DNA of 64,000 nucleotides, taken from positions 27,357,204 to 27,421,203 of the forward strand of contig CM060685.1 in assembly GCA_030686995.1 (NCBI GenBank), written 5' to 3'. Below are positions 1-11,495 of the stretch, in pieces (position 1 is the first letter of the stretch; the number at the start of each line of letters is the position of its first letter). Below the pieces are notes generated by a model, which saw nothing but the letters and a program-made list of their open reading frames with translations, had not been told where the DNA came from and searched no databases. The position numbers were made by a program, and so were the translations under genes. The stretch is from Artemisia argyi (Eukaryota > Streptophyta > Magnoliopsida > Asterales > Asteraceae).

Positions 1-27
1 TTCTCTCCTTCCCTTCCCAAGAAACAG

Positions 28-29
<2 letters not shown>

Positions 30-71
<42 letters not shown>
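30..71. repeat. poly-A run in 5' LTR
   Basis: About 42 A residues. The equivalent place in the 3' LTR (about 15468-15508) holds an AAAT tetranucleotide run instead, so the site has changed since insertion or is hard to sequence. Confidence 0.9.
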
Positions 72-73
<2 letters not shown>

Positions 74-729
74 TAATCAAGAATCATGTGGTGCAAAATA
101 CTTTCGAGCCTCGAATCCCCCTCCAAAGATAACCCTTGCACGCCAAGGGGATGCTTTTGCACTGTAAACCCTTTTTCTAGCCAAGAAGGATCACGAGTTA
201 ACATATGAAGATGGCCAAGATTTGTTTTTAGCCTATTTTTGGTTAAAACCGAACCCCAAAAATCAAAGGTAGGATTAGGGTTTTCCATTTTTTTTTTCTT
301 TTTATTTCTCCATCCAGACCATCTTGCACCACAACTCTTCTGGTGTGGTTGGCTTGCTTAGGCTCGGATTGGAACTCCTTTCTTGTAACCTCTTCAAGAT
401 TTGTAAGAAATCTCAAACCTTATTTATAAATTCGATTATGTATTTGTTTGGTTATTTTCTTTTAAAATATTAATGAATTAATTTTAAATCTGAAGAAACC
501 CTAATTTTTATGATTGATTATTAGATGCTAAGTGGTTAGGGCTTTGGTGATTAAGGATAAATTAAGAGTTATGGGCATGTTTAATTGAAGAAGAACTTAA
601 GAATGAACCTGTTGTGATTTATTTATGAATCGAATTTTTTTTATTTGGTTGAATTGATATTAAATTGATAGGGCTTTTATAATTAAAGGTAAATTAGACA
701 TGGTGGTATTATTTAATTAAAGAAAATGT

Positions 730-732
<3 letters not shown>

Positions 733-806
<74 letters not shown>
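733..806. repeat. (TA)n microsatellite in 5' LTR
   Basis: About 37 TA units. The matching tract in the 3' LTR (about 16174-16206) is less than half as long. Confidence 0.95.
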
Positions 807-809
<3 letters not shown>

Positions 810-3008
810 TAAGTTCGAACCAGTTATGAATCGAAATAATTTTTTTGGGTTTCGACTTATAAAAGTTTCTTGTTATGCGAATGAGCTTAGATGTGTTATA
901 AAGATTTTACTTGTTAGAGTTAAAACTTTCAAGTTGTGTTGATTTACTAAAAAGATGAATTTTTGTTGGGTCGATTTTGGATTAGTCTAAAACTGTGAAT
1001 ATATGCATTTCTTTTGTTATTGTTGTTGTTGTTATTGCGTTGCTGTGGCTCGATCAACACTAACCAAAACCAAACCAAAACTAAACTTGGACCAACACTG
1101 GATACTTGTTGCGTTATACTGCTGTCGAATCCCTTGCGTAAACATATAGCCATATATATTTTTTTTTTCTGTCGAACCCAAGTAACAATATGTAGCTAAG
1201 GAGAAGTGTATAATTTGAAGTAGTATATATTGTTTGGTGCATCTGGTTGTATCCATGGTTTGGTGTCGAGGAGACAGTTGAGCCAAGCCCAACTCACGGC
1301 CAAATATTAACGGCCCATTGGTGTTCTAAAAGCCCAACTCAATTCAATAATACATAAGCCCACATAAAATTCTGTTATAGCGGTATTAAAATTTCTATAG
1401 AATAAAAGTTGCAACAATTATAAACTTAGACTTAATGCAAAACTCACGTAACGGGTTATCATTTACTCGCCCACGAGTGTTAACATACTTTCCGTCATAT
1501 GAAAAATCGACAACATAAACTGTAAACATATATGATCTATTAACACAACACAAACTTGATGGTAATTATTTTGTCGACAAGTTATAGAAATTTAAGTTCG
1601 GAGCATTTATGCCAACATAAACATTAGACAATTTGAAAATATACTTGTATAATAATTTGAGTTTTCGTGTATAAAATAAAATCGGACTTTTACTTATTTA
1701 CTTATAACTAAAACTCTATTTTTAACGAAGCATATAATTTAGTCGTCGTCGCATATTGAGACCACCACAAAGAAATTTATATAAAACCAACATTATTAGA
1801 AATGAACTTTTTATTATATAGATAGAAGTTATTTTTTTTTACCACTCCTTTCAATTGTTATTACATGACATATATATATGTACATACTTAAAAATCTCAT
1901 TACGATAATGTTACATATTCCGTCAACACTTAAACTATTATTGAAGCTACTTGCTCGCACCTCGTCGCCAACTATTATCGAACCAAGAGTTATATACTCC
2001 TATGTATCAATAATTATACACGTGGAAATTTGCTTACAAACATAAACCCAACCACACAAGCAGCAACGATACGAACATTTCTTTAAGTTTCTTTTAACTT
2101 ATTAAAACATCGTTGTGTCTTAATTGGTATTCTAAACTAAATTATTGCCGTACTATTCTAGGTCGCGTGTCGGTGCCGCTCACTATTACTATTTGACTTT
2201 TCGCTATCGCGACTACTAATCACTAAGGTGAGTTTATAGCCCCACTTTACTTATACTTGTTTACAAAACTATGGGGTGAGAAACATGCAAAACATTTTCT
2301 GGACCATACTATTATTTCTCAACACTATTGCGTAGTTAGCCTAAGCCCTGAACCCACTGTTATGCCCACTTTCATGAACCGTTAATTCCTGTTAGGATGC
2401 GCGATTGATATAGATAGATCTATTGGGGGTAACTCCCCCGTTCGGTTGGCCAGACGGGTCAATGCGAATGTATACCAAGTCGGACTACGAGTGTATTGGG
2501 TTAAACACTCGCTATGGGCCCTCACTATTATTATATGTGCTACATTGTGGCATACTATGCTGTTTAGCTTCGGTTGCATGAACTTAGTGCTAGCGCGATA
2601 GATTATTTTTGTATGACATTATATGCGTTGTAATGTTTGTACACAAAACTATTGGTCCACATTACTTTACTGATAAACCTATAGACTCACCAGCTTTTTG
2701 CTGACTTTTAGCATGTTTACTCAGGTGTTTGAGCTGCTTATTTTCGTCAAGGTATGGCAAGGCGATGGTCATAATCTATTTACCTAAGTGTTTTTACACA
2801 ACATTATGACTTGTTTTTATGGGACCATTTGACATTGGGCTTATCTATTTATTTTAAAACTTGATGTAAACTTGAATGAATTTTAATGAAATGTATTTGT
2901 AACGGAGTATGTATTCCGTTCTTTATTATCTTGTGTTGTGATCTCCAATTTAGTAGCACCCCATGACCCGAATGCTTCCGCTGTACCGATTTTGGGGGTG
3001 TTACAGAT

Positions 3009-3021
3009 TGGCATCAGAGCC
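3009..3021 (+). other. Primer binding site (tRNA-Met type)
   Basis: TGGCATCAGAGCC starts four bases after the LTR end at 3005. It matches the complement of the plant initiator tRNA-Met 3' end (TGGTATCAGAGCC) with one mismatch. This is the usual primer of chromoviruses and fixes the LTR/internal border. Confidence 0.9.
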
Positions 3022-3256
3022 AAGGTTATAGAGAACTAGGTACATATAAATCCTAAACTATAACCGCTTTTTACAAAAACAAGTCCCTATGACCACCACT
3101 TGCCTGCCTGCCTTACTTACCACTTTACTTGCCTTAATTATGCTTTACTATTTGATGATCTTACTTGACTATATGCACTATATGTATTCTTATATGCACT
3201 AAACTTATATTATTTACTATGAGTATTCTACATATACTTACACACTTATACCGTAT

Positions 3257-4612
3257 GTGTCACAGACTATGCCTTCCGTTGACACTCCGCCATTCCAGAT
3301 CACACCAGACTCAGAGCATCCGTACATCATACTTCAGGATTTTCATGCTTCAGATCCTGACATCACTGAGTCTGTGCCTGCTCCATCATTTCCTACTCAG
3401 CCTGCATCCACTACTATTACTGAGCATGCACCTACTCAGCCCACTACTGACATCACTACTACTCAGTCCATTCATACCCAGAACCCTACTATCAGACGTC
3501 GGGCTTCTTACAGGAGAGTCCGAGGGCGTAACATACACCTAACATCTGCTTTATCATCAGTGCCCCGTAGGAGGACTCGATCATCATATGAGCATACTCC
3601 TACTTCACCACTGCCTCACTCCCCTCCACATCAGAGATTGAGGAGAGCTATTGAGACTGATTCGGAGGAAGATCCTGAAGAGGAACCTCTACCAGCTGAG
3701 GTTACACCTGATGAGACTACACCGTTTGAGCACATCACTGAGCATACAGGTACAGATGTGAGTGTGAGACCACTGGAGGTTATCCTTGAGGATGTGCCGA
3801 TCACCTGTGAGATGGGACAGAGTTCGAGAGATGCACAGATTCAGGGAGGTGATACGGATGATGATATGCCATCAAGTTTGGGTCAGGGAGCTGTTACACT
3901 CCATACTTTGGAGAAGGGTTTAGGGGTTGTTCCTTCCACTTTTGAGATTGGGCAGGGATCGAGGAGAGTTCATGAGGAGGAGATTAATGGTGATATATGG
4001 AGGGATGTTGAGTGTGTGTTTAGTGCCGTACCTCGTGCTGTGAGTCCAGATTATACACCTTCTTCACCTTCTTTTGTGCCACCATCACCATCTGTTCAGG
4101 TTTCCACACCTCCGGTTGCTTCACCAGTGGAGGATGGAGAGGTGACTGGTGTGGAGCAGATCTTTGTTTTACTGGGGTCACATGAGAGCTTACTTGAGGA
4201 GCATACTGAGCAGTTGGATAGGTTAGGGAGATTGGATGACAGTACTGGTATGTTAGGTGGTGAGCTTGAGGGTATGCGCCATTGTGTGGGGATGATGCGG
4301 AGTGAGTTGACATCAGTCTGGGATACTGCATGGCGTCAGTGGCACCAGATGCATGATATGGAGTCTCAGATTGCTAGGTTGACTAGAGCTGGACAGGAGG
4401 ACCGATATGAGATTCTAGCTGCTAGGAGACGTATCTCAGATTTAGAGTTTACCAGGGACTTAGTACATGCACAGGAGCAGAGGATCGCATCATTGGAGAC
4501 TAGACTCGGAGCACACCTGACGATTATCCAGGACTCTAGTAGGCGGTTGGAGCAGTTGGAGACCACACAGGCAGAGCTGGTGTTAGGCATGGAGCGACTT
4601 CGCGTTGAGTAG
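3257..4612 (+). CDS. Extra ORF upstream of gag (451 aa), coiled-coil protein of unknown role
   Basis: This open frame lies between primer site and gag and is in a different frame from gag-pol. The N-terminal half (about residues 1-300) is rich in Pro, Thr, Ser and acidic residues and looks disordered, with an Arg-rich patch near residues 80-110. The last ~150 residues are Leu/Glu/Arg-rich with heptad-like spacing and look like a coiled coil (LLEEHTEQLDRLGRL and later blocks). I see no zinc finger, protease or polymerase motif. Standard gypsy elements lack such a frame. Its length without stops in a young element argues that it is maintained. Start chosen at the first Met of the unbroken frame; the next Met is five residues later. 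A structural or nucleic-acid-binding accessory protein is possible, but that is a guess. Confidence 0.65.
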   Translation: MSQTMPSVDTPPFQITPDSEHPYIILQDFHASDPDITESVPAPSFPTQPASTTITEHAPTQPTTDITTTQSIHTQNPTIRRRASYRRVRGRNIHLTSALSSVPRRRTRSSYEHTPTSPLPHSPPHQRLRRAIETDSEEDPEEEPLPAEVTPDETTPFEHITEHTGTDVSVRPLEVILEDVPITCEMGQSSRDAQIQGGDTDDDMPSSLGQGAVTLHTLEKGLGVVPSTFEIGQGSRRVHEEEINGDIWRDVECVFSAVPRAVSPDYTPSSPSFVPPSPSVQVSTPPVASPVEDGEVTGVEQIFVLLGSHESLLEEHTEQLDRLGRLDDSTGMLGGELEGMRHCVGMMRSELTSVWDTAWRQWHQMHDMESQIARLTRAGQEDRYEILAARRRISDLEFTRDLVHAQEQRIASLETRLGAHLTIIQDSSRRLEQLETTQAELVLGMERLRVE

Positions 4613-4911
4613 TGTTGTTGTATTAGATGATGCAAGCTTAGTATTTGTTGTACTTTTCTTTTTATTCGAAACTTGTATTTCCGTTTATGTATTCGAGACT
4701 TGTACTTTTCTTTCGTTGCACCATGAGCTTGTAATTTTGTGAACGCATATCGATTTTAATCTATAACAAGCTTGGTTGGTTATTCTATTGTGCCATTCTC
4801 TCTATAATTGATTTTATCATTATACTCTACTTGTGATGACTATACTCTTGCATGATGACAAACTCTTATTATGAAATCTTATTTACTCTCTCTATTTTAT
4901 TTCGTAGCAAT
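4613..4911 (+). other. Non-coding gap between extra ORF and gag
   Basis: About 300 bases, T-rich, with no convincing ORF. It may serve as the gag leader. The gag frame opens upstream at 4852, but the Met at 4912 (start MAPKRK) is the likely start because the 20 residues before it are hydrophobic and unlike Gag. Confidence 0.5.
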
Positions 4912-7900
4912 ATGGCTCCCAAACGGAAAGCAACTAGATCTACTCGTGCTAACCCAGTTTCCGCCAAGACTACTGCAACAACTCCACCTGTTGTAAATCA
5001 AGCCATGCTCGACCAGCTAGTTGAAGAGCGAGTGGCAGCAGCACTGGCTGCAGCAAATGTGAACAATTCAACTACTGATGTCGGAACCTCTAGACCGGCA
5101 AACAACAATGACCGTGGCTGTAACTATCAGGAATTCAAAAAGCTCATGACAGATTATTTTGAGGGAAACGAAGGAGCTGTTGTTTTGGTCAGGTGGTTGG
5201 AAAGGTTGGAAACTGTATTCCGAATCTGCAGATGTGCGGATGAAGACAGGGTTAAATTTGCATCGTTTACCTTCAAGAATGCTGCTTTGACCTGGTGGAA
5301 CAACTATCTGAAGTCGGCTGGCCATGATGCCGCCTATGCAATGCCATGGGAAAATTTCAAGGAAATGATGCTCAGAAAGTATTGCCCTCGTAACGAGGTC
5401 ATGAAATTAGAGGCAGAATTTTGGAATCTCAAAGTGCAAGGCACCGACATGGCCACATATAACCAACGTTTTCAAGAGTTAGTCTTGCTATGTCCTGAAA
5501 TGGTACCGACTGAAGCTCGCTTGCTGGAAAGGTACATTGGAGGGCTACACCCATATGTCAAGGGGAATGTCACTACATCTAAGGCTGCTGATCTCCATGA
5601 GACTATGGAGTTGGCCAACAAACTGACTGACCAAATGATTGAAGACTCAGTCGGAGCAGTGGTGACAAACAAAAGAAAATGGGATGACCACTCCCGAAAC
5701 AACCACACTAACCACCACTCAAACAAAAGGCAAGAAGTTGCTAAAGTTTACGCTACTGGACCAACAGAAAAGAAAGCGTACGAAGGCAAATTGCCATTGT
5801 GTAACCGCTGCAAGTTGCACCACAATGGTCGGTGCACGGTCAAGTGTCACAAGTGCCAAAAGATAGGACACATGACCCGGGATTGCAAGGCAAGGCCCCT
5901 CGCTAATGCACAAGTTGCACCAACTAACAACCCGAAGGCTGAAATAACATGCTTTGGATGTGGTGAAAAAGGGCATTATCGGAATGAGTGCCAAAAGCCC
6001 AGGAATCAAGGAAATGGAGGTAACCGAGGTAACCATGGTAATCAGGGAAATCAGAGGAACCAAGGAAATGGTGGGAATCATGGAGCTGCTGGGCATCAAG
6101 GAAATCAAGGCAATGGAGGAGGAGCCCGTGGGAGGGTCTACGCTGTGGGCAAAGTGGAAGCCCAAGATGACCCGAACGTTGTGACGGGTATGTTCCTTTT
6201 AAATAACCGTTATGCATCCATATTGTTTGATACTGGGGCAGATAGAAGTTTTGTTTCAACTGCATTTAGTCCACTTCTTGGTATTGCCCCGACCACTTTA
6301 GACATCATATACAATGTGGAGTTAGCTAATGGAAACATAGAAAGGGTAGACACTGTCATTAGAGGTTGTACCTTAAACCTATTAAACCACCCATTCAACA
6401 TCGACCTCATGCCTGTTGAACTAGGTAGTTTTGACGTAATTGTCGGCATGGATTGGTTATCGCAGTACCATGCCTCCATCATTTGCGACGAGAAGATCGT
6501 TCGCCTACCATATGGGGACGAAGTCCTAATCGTAGAAGGTGACAGGAGAGATAGAAGAAGCGCGTCGAGACTAAACATCATCTCTTGCACCAAGGCCCAA
6601 AAGTACATCGAAAAAGGATGTCATCTCTTTCTAGCGCAAGTTACCGAGAAGGAAGGAAAGGAGTCAGAGGAAAAATGTTTGGAAGATGTACCAATCGTGA
6701 GAGACTTCCCAGAAGTCTTTCCTGAAGACTTACCTGGACTTCCGCCAACTCGACAGGTCGAATTCCGTATTGACTTAGTGCCTGGTGCTGCACCTGTGGC
6801 ACGAGCGCCCTATCGATTAGCCCCAACGGAATTACAAGAACTCTCGGACAAGTTGTTGGAACTTTCAGAAAAAGGGTTCATCAGGCCAAGTTCTTCGCCT
6901 TGGGGAGCTCCAGTCCTGTTTGTGAAAAAGAAGGATGGGTCTTTCAGGATGTGTATTGACTACAGGGAACTAAACAAACTAACCATTAAAAACTGATACC
7001 CACTCCCGGGAATTGACGACCTATTCGACCAACTCCAAGGTTCATGCGTCTACTCTAAAATCGACTTGAGATCAGGATACCATCAACTTAGAGTTCGGAA
7101 AGAAGATATCCCAAAAACCGCATTCAGAACTCGATACGGTCATTATGAATTCCAAGTTATGCCATTCGGTTTGACCAATGCCCCTGCAGTATTCATGGAC
7201 CTCATGAATCGGGTATGCAAGCCGTACTTGGATAAATTTGTGATTGTCTTTATCGACGACATCCTGATTTACTCCAAAAGCAAAAAGGAGCACGAGGAAC
7301 ACCTTAGACAAATTTTAGAGTTGCTAAAGAAGAAGGAGTTGTATGCAAAATTTTCGAAGTGTGATTTTTGGATACCGAAAGTGCAATTTCTGGGTCACGT
7401 GATTGATAGTCAGGGCATTCACGTGGATCCTGCAAAGATCGAAGCAATAAAGGATTGGGCGACACCTACCACACCCACCGAAATACGCCAATTCTTAGGA
7501 CTTGCTGGTTATTACCGTAGGTTCATTGAAGGTTTCTCCAAAGTAGCAAAACCTTTAACCAAGCTAACCCAGAAAAGTGAAAAGTTTGAATGGTGTGATA
7601 AAGCAGAAGAAGCTTTTCAACTCCTTAAGCATAAATTGTGCAGTGCGCCTATATTGGCCCTACCTGAGGGCAGTGAAGATTTTGTGGTTTATTGCGACGC
7701 TTCGCATAGCGGCTTAGGAGCTGTACTTATGCAACGGGAAAAGGTGATAGCGTATGCCTCACGCCAACTGAAGAAACACGAGAAGAATTACACAACACAC
7801 GACTTAGAACTGGGAGCAGTGGTATTTGCACTCAGAATCTGGAGACACTACCTTTATGGTACCAAGTGTGTTGTGTATACGGATCACAAGAGCTTACAAC

Positions 7901-9540
7901 ATATCCTTGACCAAAAGGAGCTCAACATGAGGCAACGCCGTTGGCTAGAATTGCTTAGCGACTATGATTGCGAGATCCGGTACCATCCTGGTAAAGCAAA
8001 TGTGGTAGCGGATGCTCTTAGTCGAAAAGATAGACCAAAACCCCTGAGGGTGCGATCCTTAGGTATGACAATCGTTTCACCTCTCCCATCAAAAATCCTT
8101 GAGGCTCAGACTGAGGCACTCAAGGAAGAGAATAGACCCAACGAGAAAATCTATGGTATGCCTGAGAATGAAAATGGTTTTGTAAAGAGGTCTGATGGGA
8201 CGTTGTGCTTCAAGGACAGAAGTTGGGTTCCACTTTACGGAGGGATGCGTGATCTCATCATGCACGAATCCCACAAGTCTAGATACTCTATACACCCTGG
8301 AGCCGACAAAATGTACCTCGACCTAAAGAAATTATACTGGTGGCCCAACATGAAGGCCGACATTGCGATGTATGTCAGTCAATGCTTGACTTGTTCCAAA
8401 GTCAAGGCTGAACATCAACGCCCATCAGGTTTATTGGTCCAACCAGAGATCCCCGAATGGAAGTGGGAACGCATAACTATGGACTTTATCACCAAGTTAC
8501 CAAGGACATCCAGCGGTTACGACACTATCTGGGTAATCGTTGATCGTCTTACCAAGTCCGCCCACTTCCTACCAATCAAGGAAAACGAAAGTATGGATAA
8601 ACTTGCACGGCTATACATAAAAGAAATTGTTGCACGACATGGTGTCCCAATTTCTATCATCTCTGATAGAGATAGCCGCTTCACGTCAAAATTCTGGAGA
8701 TCACTTCAAGATGCAATGGGAAGTAATCTTGACATGAGCACAGCATATCATCCTCAAACAGACGGTCAAAGTGAGAGAACCATCCAAACTTTGGAGGATA
8801 TGCTGCGAGCGTGCGTGATAGACTTTGGAAATGGTTGGGATAGGCATTTGCCACTAGCCGAGTTTTCTTACAATAACAGCTATCACACTAGCATCAAAGC
8901 TGCACCATATGAAGCACTTTACGGAAGGAAGTGCAGATCACCGATTTGCTGGGCTGAAGTCGGAGAAAGTCAGATTACTGGTCCTGACTTGGTACAAGAA
9001 ACTACTGAAAAGATTGTACAAATTAAGAACCGGTTACAAGCTGCACGAGATCGCCAAAAGAGCTACGCGGACAAGAGACGAAAACCACTTGAGTTTCAAG
9101 TTGGAGATAGAGTCATGTTAAAAGTTTCACCTTGGAAAGGTGTGATCCGTTTTGGGAAACGTGGGAAACTAAATCCCCGTTACATTGGACCTTTTAAGAT
9201 TCTAGCCAGGATCGGGCCGGTAGCCTATCGACTCGAACTACCACAAGAACTCAACTCTGTACACAACGTGTTTCATGTGTGCAACTTGAAGAAATGCCTC
9301 TCAAACGAAACTCTTGCTATTCCCTTGGAAGAAATCCAAATCGACGAAAGATTGAACTTTATTGAGGAACCGGTTGAAATTGTTGACCGAGAGGTCAAAC
9401 GGCTCAAGCAAAGCCGCATTCCTATTATCAAGATCCGTTGGAACTCTCGTAGAGGTCCCGAATTCACGTGGGAGCGTGAAGACGAAATCAAGCGTAAATA
9501 TCCTCATCTTTTCTCGACACCCGTGAGTAATTCTAAGTGA
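4912..9540 (+). pseudogene. Ty3/gypsy Gag-Pol polyprotein with one internal stop
   Basis: One frame of 1,542 codons, broken only by TGA at 6994-6996 (codon 695). That codon lies in the RT, just before the conserved YPLP segment, where the family normally has Arg; CGA to TGA is a typical methyl-CpG change. Domains in order: Gag (about residues 60-220), a degenerate Cys-rich knuckle, then two CCHC knuckles ([28 protein letters not shown], about 310-365), a Gly/Asn-rich linker, aspartic protease with DTGA at about 440, RT with FIDD at 780-783, RNase H (YCDAS near 927), integrase zinc finger, integrase core with Asp, Asp, Glu near 1190, 1252 and 1288, and a chromodomain-like tail (about 1490-1535). 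All visible catalytic residues are present. Cytoplasmic particle assembly and nuclear integration are family knowledge. Confidence 0.95.
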
Positions 9541-9560
9541 AACCGAGGGCGGTTTCATTC

Positions 9561-9574
9561 CAAGGCGGGAAGGA
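9561..9574 (+). other. Polypurine tract of gypsy element
   Basis: CAAGGCGGGAAGGA lies 20 bases after the pol stop and directly before TGTGACA, the start of the 3' LTR. It is the expected plus-strand primer and sets the LTR start at 9575. Confidence 0.85.
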
Positions 9575-10034
9575 TGTGACAAACGGTAATTTTACACCCC
9601 TTTATTTAATAATAAATATTAATTTATTATTGCTCAACTATATTAAATAAGCGTTTATAAGCTTACATAACTATATCGGGTAGCAAACCCGCATACTGTG
9701 ACTCGTTACAACGACCATGTTATCAGAAAATGTGAAAATATTATTTTCTGACCGATACTGATATTTATTTACCGAACCGAGATTTTATCTCGAGCACAGC
9801 ACGACACGCGTACCGACAGTATTTTAGTTACGACAACATATCAATAATTAATAAACGATACTATAAATACGTTTTTATATTAATTTTATAAAGACGCTCT
9901 CCGAAGGTATATTTTTCACACTCGTGTCAGACCAAAAATAATGCGTTACAGCGAAACTCAGCGAAACACGGGGTATACAGGACCCACTCACTTTAAAGTG
10001 AGCATAAATGTTAAATACCACCTCTACTCCACCA

Positions 10035-10037
<3 letters not shown>

Positions 10038-10127
<90 letters not shown>
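10038..10127. repeat. (AT)n microsatellite, Helitron target
   Basis: About 45 AT units. The Helitron 3' end abuts this tract and TATATA resumes at 15270, fitting insertion between A and T. Apparent Ile-Tyr repeat ORFs on both strands here are artefacts. Confidence 0.93.
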
Positions 10128-10128
<1 letters not shown>

Positions 10129-10138
10129 TAGTTTCAAA

Positions 10139-10157
10139 GCCCGCCCTATGGGCGGGC
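10139..10157 (-). other. Helitron 3' terminal hairpin
   Basis: GCCCGCCC, loop of 3, GGGCGGGC: a perfect 8-bp stem, 7 nt before the terminal CTAG on the minus strand. This is the presumed stop signal for rolling-circle transfer. Confidence 0.92.
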
Positions 10158-10497
10158 ATGTCTTATAATTTTACTTTTGATGGTGTTGCTTAACGGATTT
10201 TTTTTTAAATACGGTGTTTTTTTATTATTGTTAAAAATGTATTAGTTTATGTTAATTATTTTTTATTTAAAGGTAAGATTTTGATGGTTTTGCTTCCAAA
10301 GCCATTCACATCATAAAATTAAAGTACATGAATAATGACTTTAGCAATGTTAATCAGGAAGTATATAAGGTAATTCAAACACCTAAAACAGAGATCGTGA
10401 AAGTCACAACTTTTATAATTGACATGTTGACACTGCAATCTTCAGGTGTATTGTCCCGGGGTTCTGAGTGCTTTGCGGCTGATGTGCTTGATGTACC

Positions 10498-11495
10498 TTA
10501 AATCTCTACTTTATTATACTTTCCAGATTTATTTGTTCTTTTATTCTCATCTTTAACATGAACTGGTTTTTTAAGGACATCTATCACAGATATACTTGGT
10601 TGGGTATCACTTGGATGTTTTTCTTTACAACCTTGGTGTTGCCATGCTTCCCTTTCCCTTTTTGTTTGGTGTTGCAGACACTGATTGGAGACCTCCTTTT
10701 TGTGGTTTGATGTGGGCTCCCGTCTAACCCATTCTTCTATTGGTTTCCTTTCCGAGTCATGGGTTTTTGAAACAATAAGTCTTGCAAAAGCAGATTTCAT
10801 GTAAATATCCAGACCTGTAGATAAAAGATAATGTTAAAGTCAACCTTAAGGGCAAAATTACTGCCTTTTAAACACATAATTAGTATATTTATTAATAACG
10901 GTGGTCTAATATAAGAAACAAAACAAATTAAAATAATAAACCTGTATAGCCTCAATTCGCCTCAAAATTGGTCTGATTGATTCAGGAATTTGGATTACCA
11001 GCTCTTCACATTTACACTCACTTGCCTGTAGTTTAGAATGAATAATAAAAACATATTAGCAAGCCGATAAAAAAAGAATCAAAACAATGTGTACTTTAAA
11101 CATACTTGATATCATTTTGGAGGTCGTCAATGTCTTTCTTTAGCACATCTCTATAAACTGCCTGCAATAAACGGAAAATATTCATTTAGCAAATTGTGCC
11201 ACAAAATACTGATATGCAAGTCAAGTTTACCATAGAGAAACCTGTAATACTCCTCGGCTCTTTCAATTTTTATGAAGAAACCCCATGGAGGGACCCAGTG
11301 CATGATAGACCTTGAATGGTCGTAACCTGCATTCTATGTCTCATTAATCAGATGATGTTTGAATCCTACTTAATTTTAATTAAAAAAGAAAAGAAAGCTT
11401 ACTCTTTGTTCATGAAGAATAGGATTATCTGCACCAAACAACAACTCAGAGTTGCTTTGTTGAATGCAGCCAAACTTCCATTGGAAGATATCGCA
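10498..11495 (-). pseudogene. Cluster of exon-like blocks inside Helitron, unrecognised gene fragment
   Basis: Minus-strand open blocks at about 11403-11495, 11242-11326, 11106-11161, 10942-11025 and 10498-10814 are each bordered by AG and GT in splice-like context. Peptides include HWVPPWGFFIKIERAEEYY and RDVLKKDIDDLQ, which look protein-like (partly helical, charged). The blocks do not all join in phase, so this is probably a decayed or captured gene piece rather than a working gene. I do not recognise the family. Gene capture is well known for plant Helitrons. Confidence 0.45.

Larger units (their letters stand above)
1..3005 (+). repeat. 5' LTR of the gypsy element (first ~0.7 kb missing)
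   Basis: Collinear with 15439-18404. It ends in TGTTACA directly before the primer site, giving the usual CA end. It contains a poly-A run (30-71) and a long TA run (733-806), both of different length in the other LTR. Short ORFs inside it are duplicated in the 3' LTR and are not genes. The full LTR is estimated at ~3.7 kb from the 3' copy without its Helitron, so about 0.7 kb lies to the left of the window. Confidence 0.92.

Noticed and set aside
2382..2579. 65-aa minus ORF, identical to one at 17781-17978
   Set aside because: It is duplicated only because it lies in both LTRs; no motif and no sign of selection.
3009..3021. tRNA-Met-like sequence (also at 34248 and 57350)
   Set aside because: These are retroelement primer sites complementary to a tRNA 3' end, not tRNA genes; no cloverleaf around them.
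9875..10193. Two overlapping ORFs rich in Ile-Tyr repeats
   Set aside because: They are translations of the (AT)n microsatellite on both strands.
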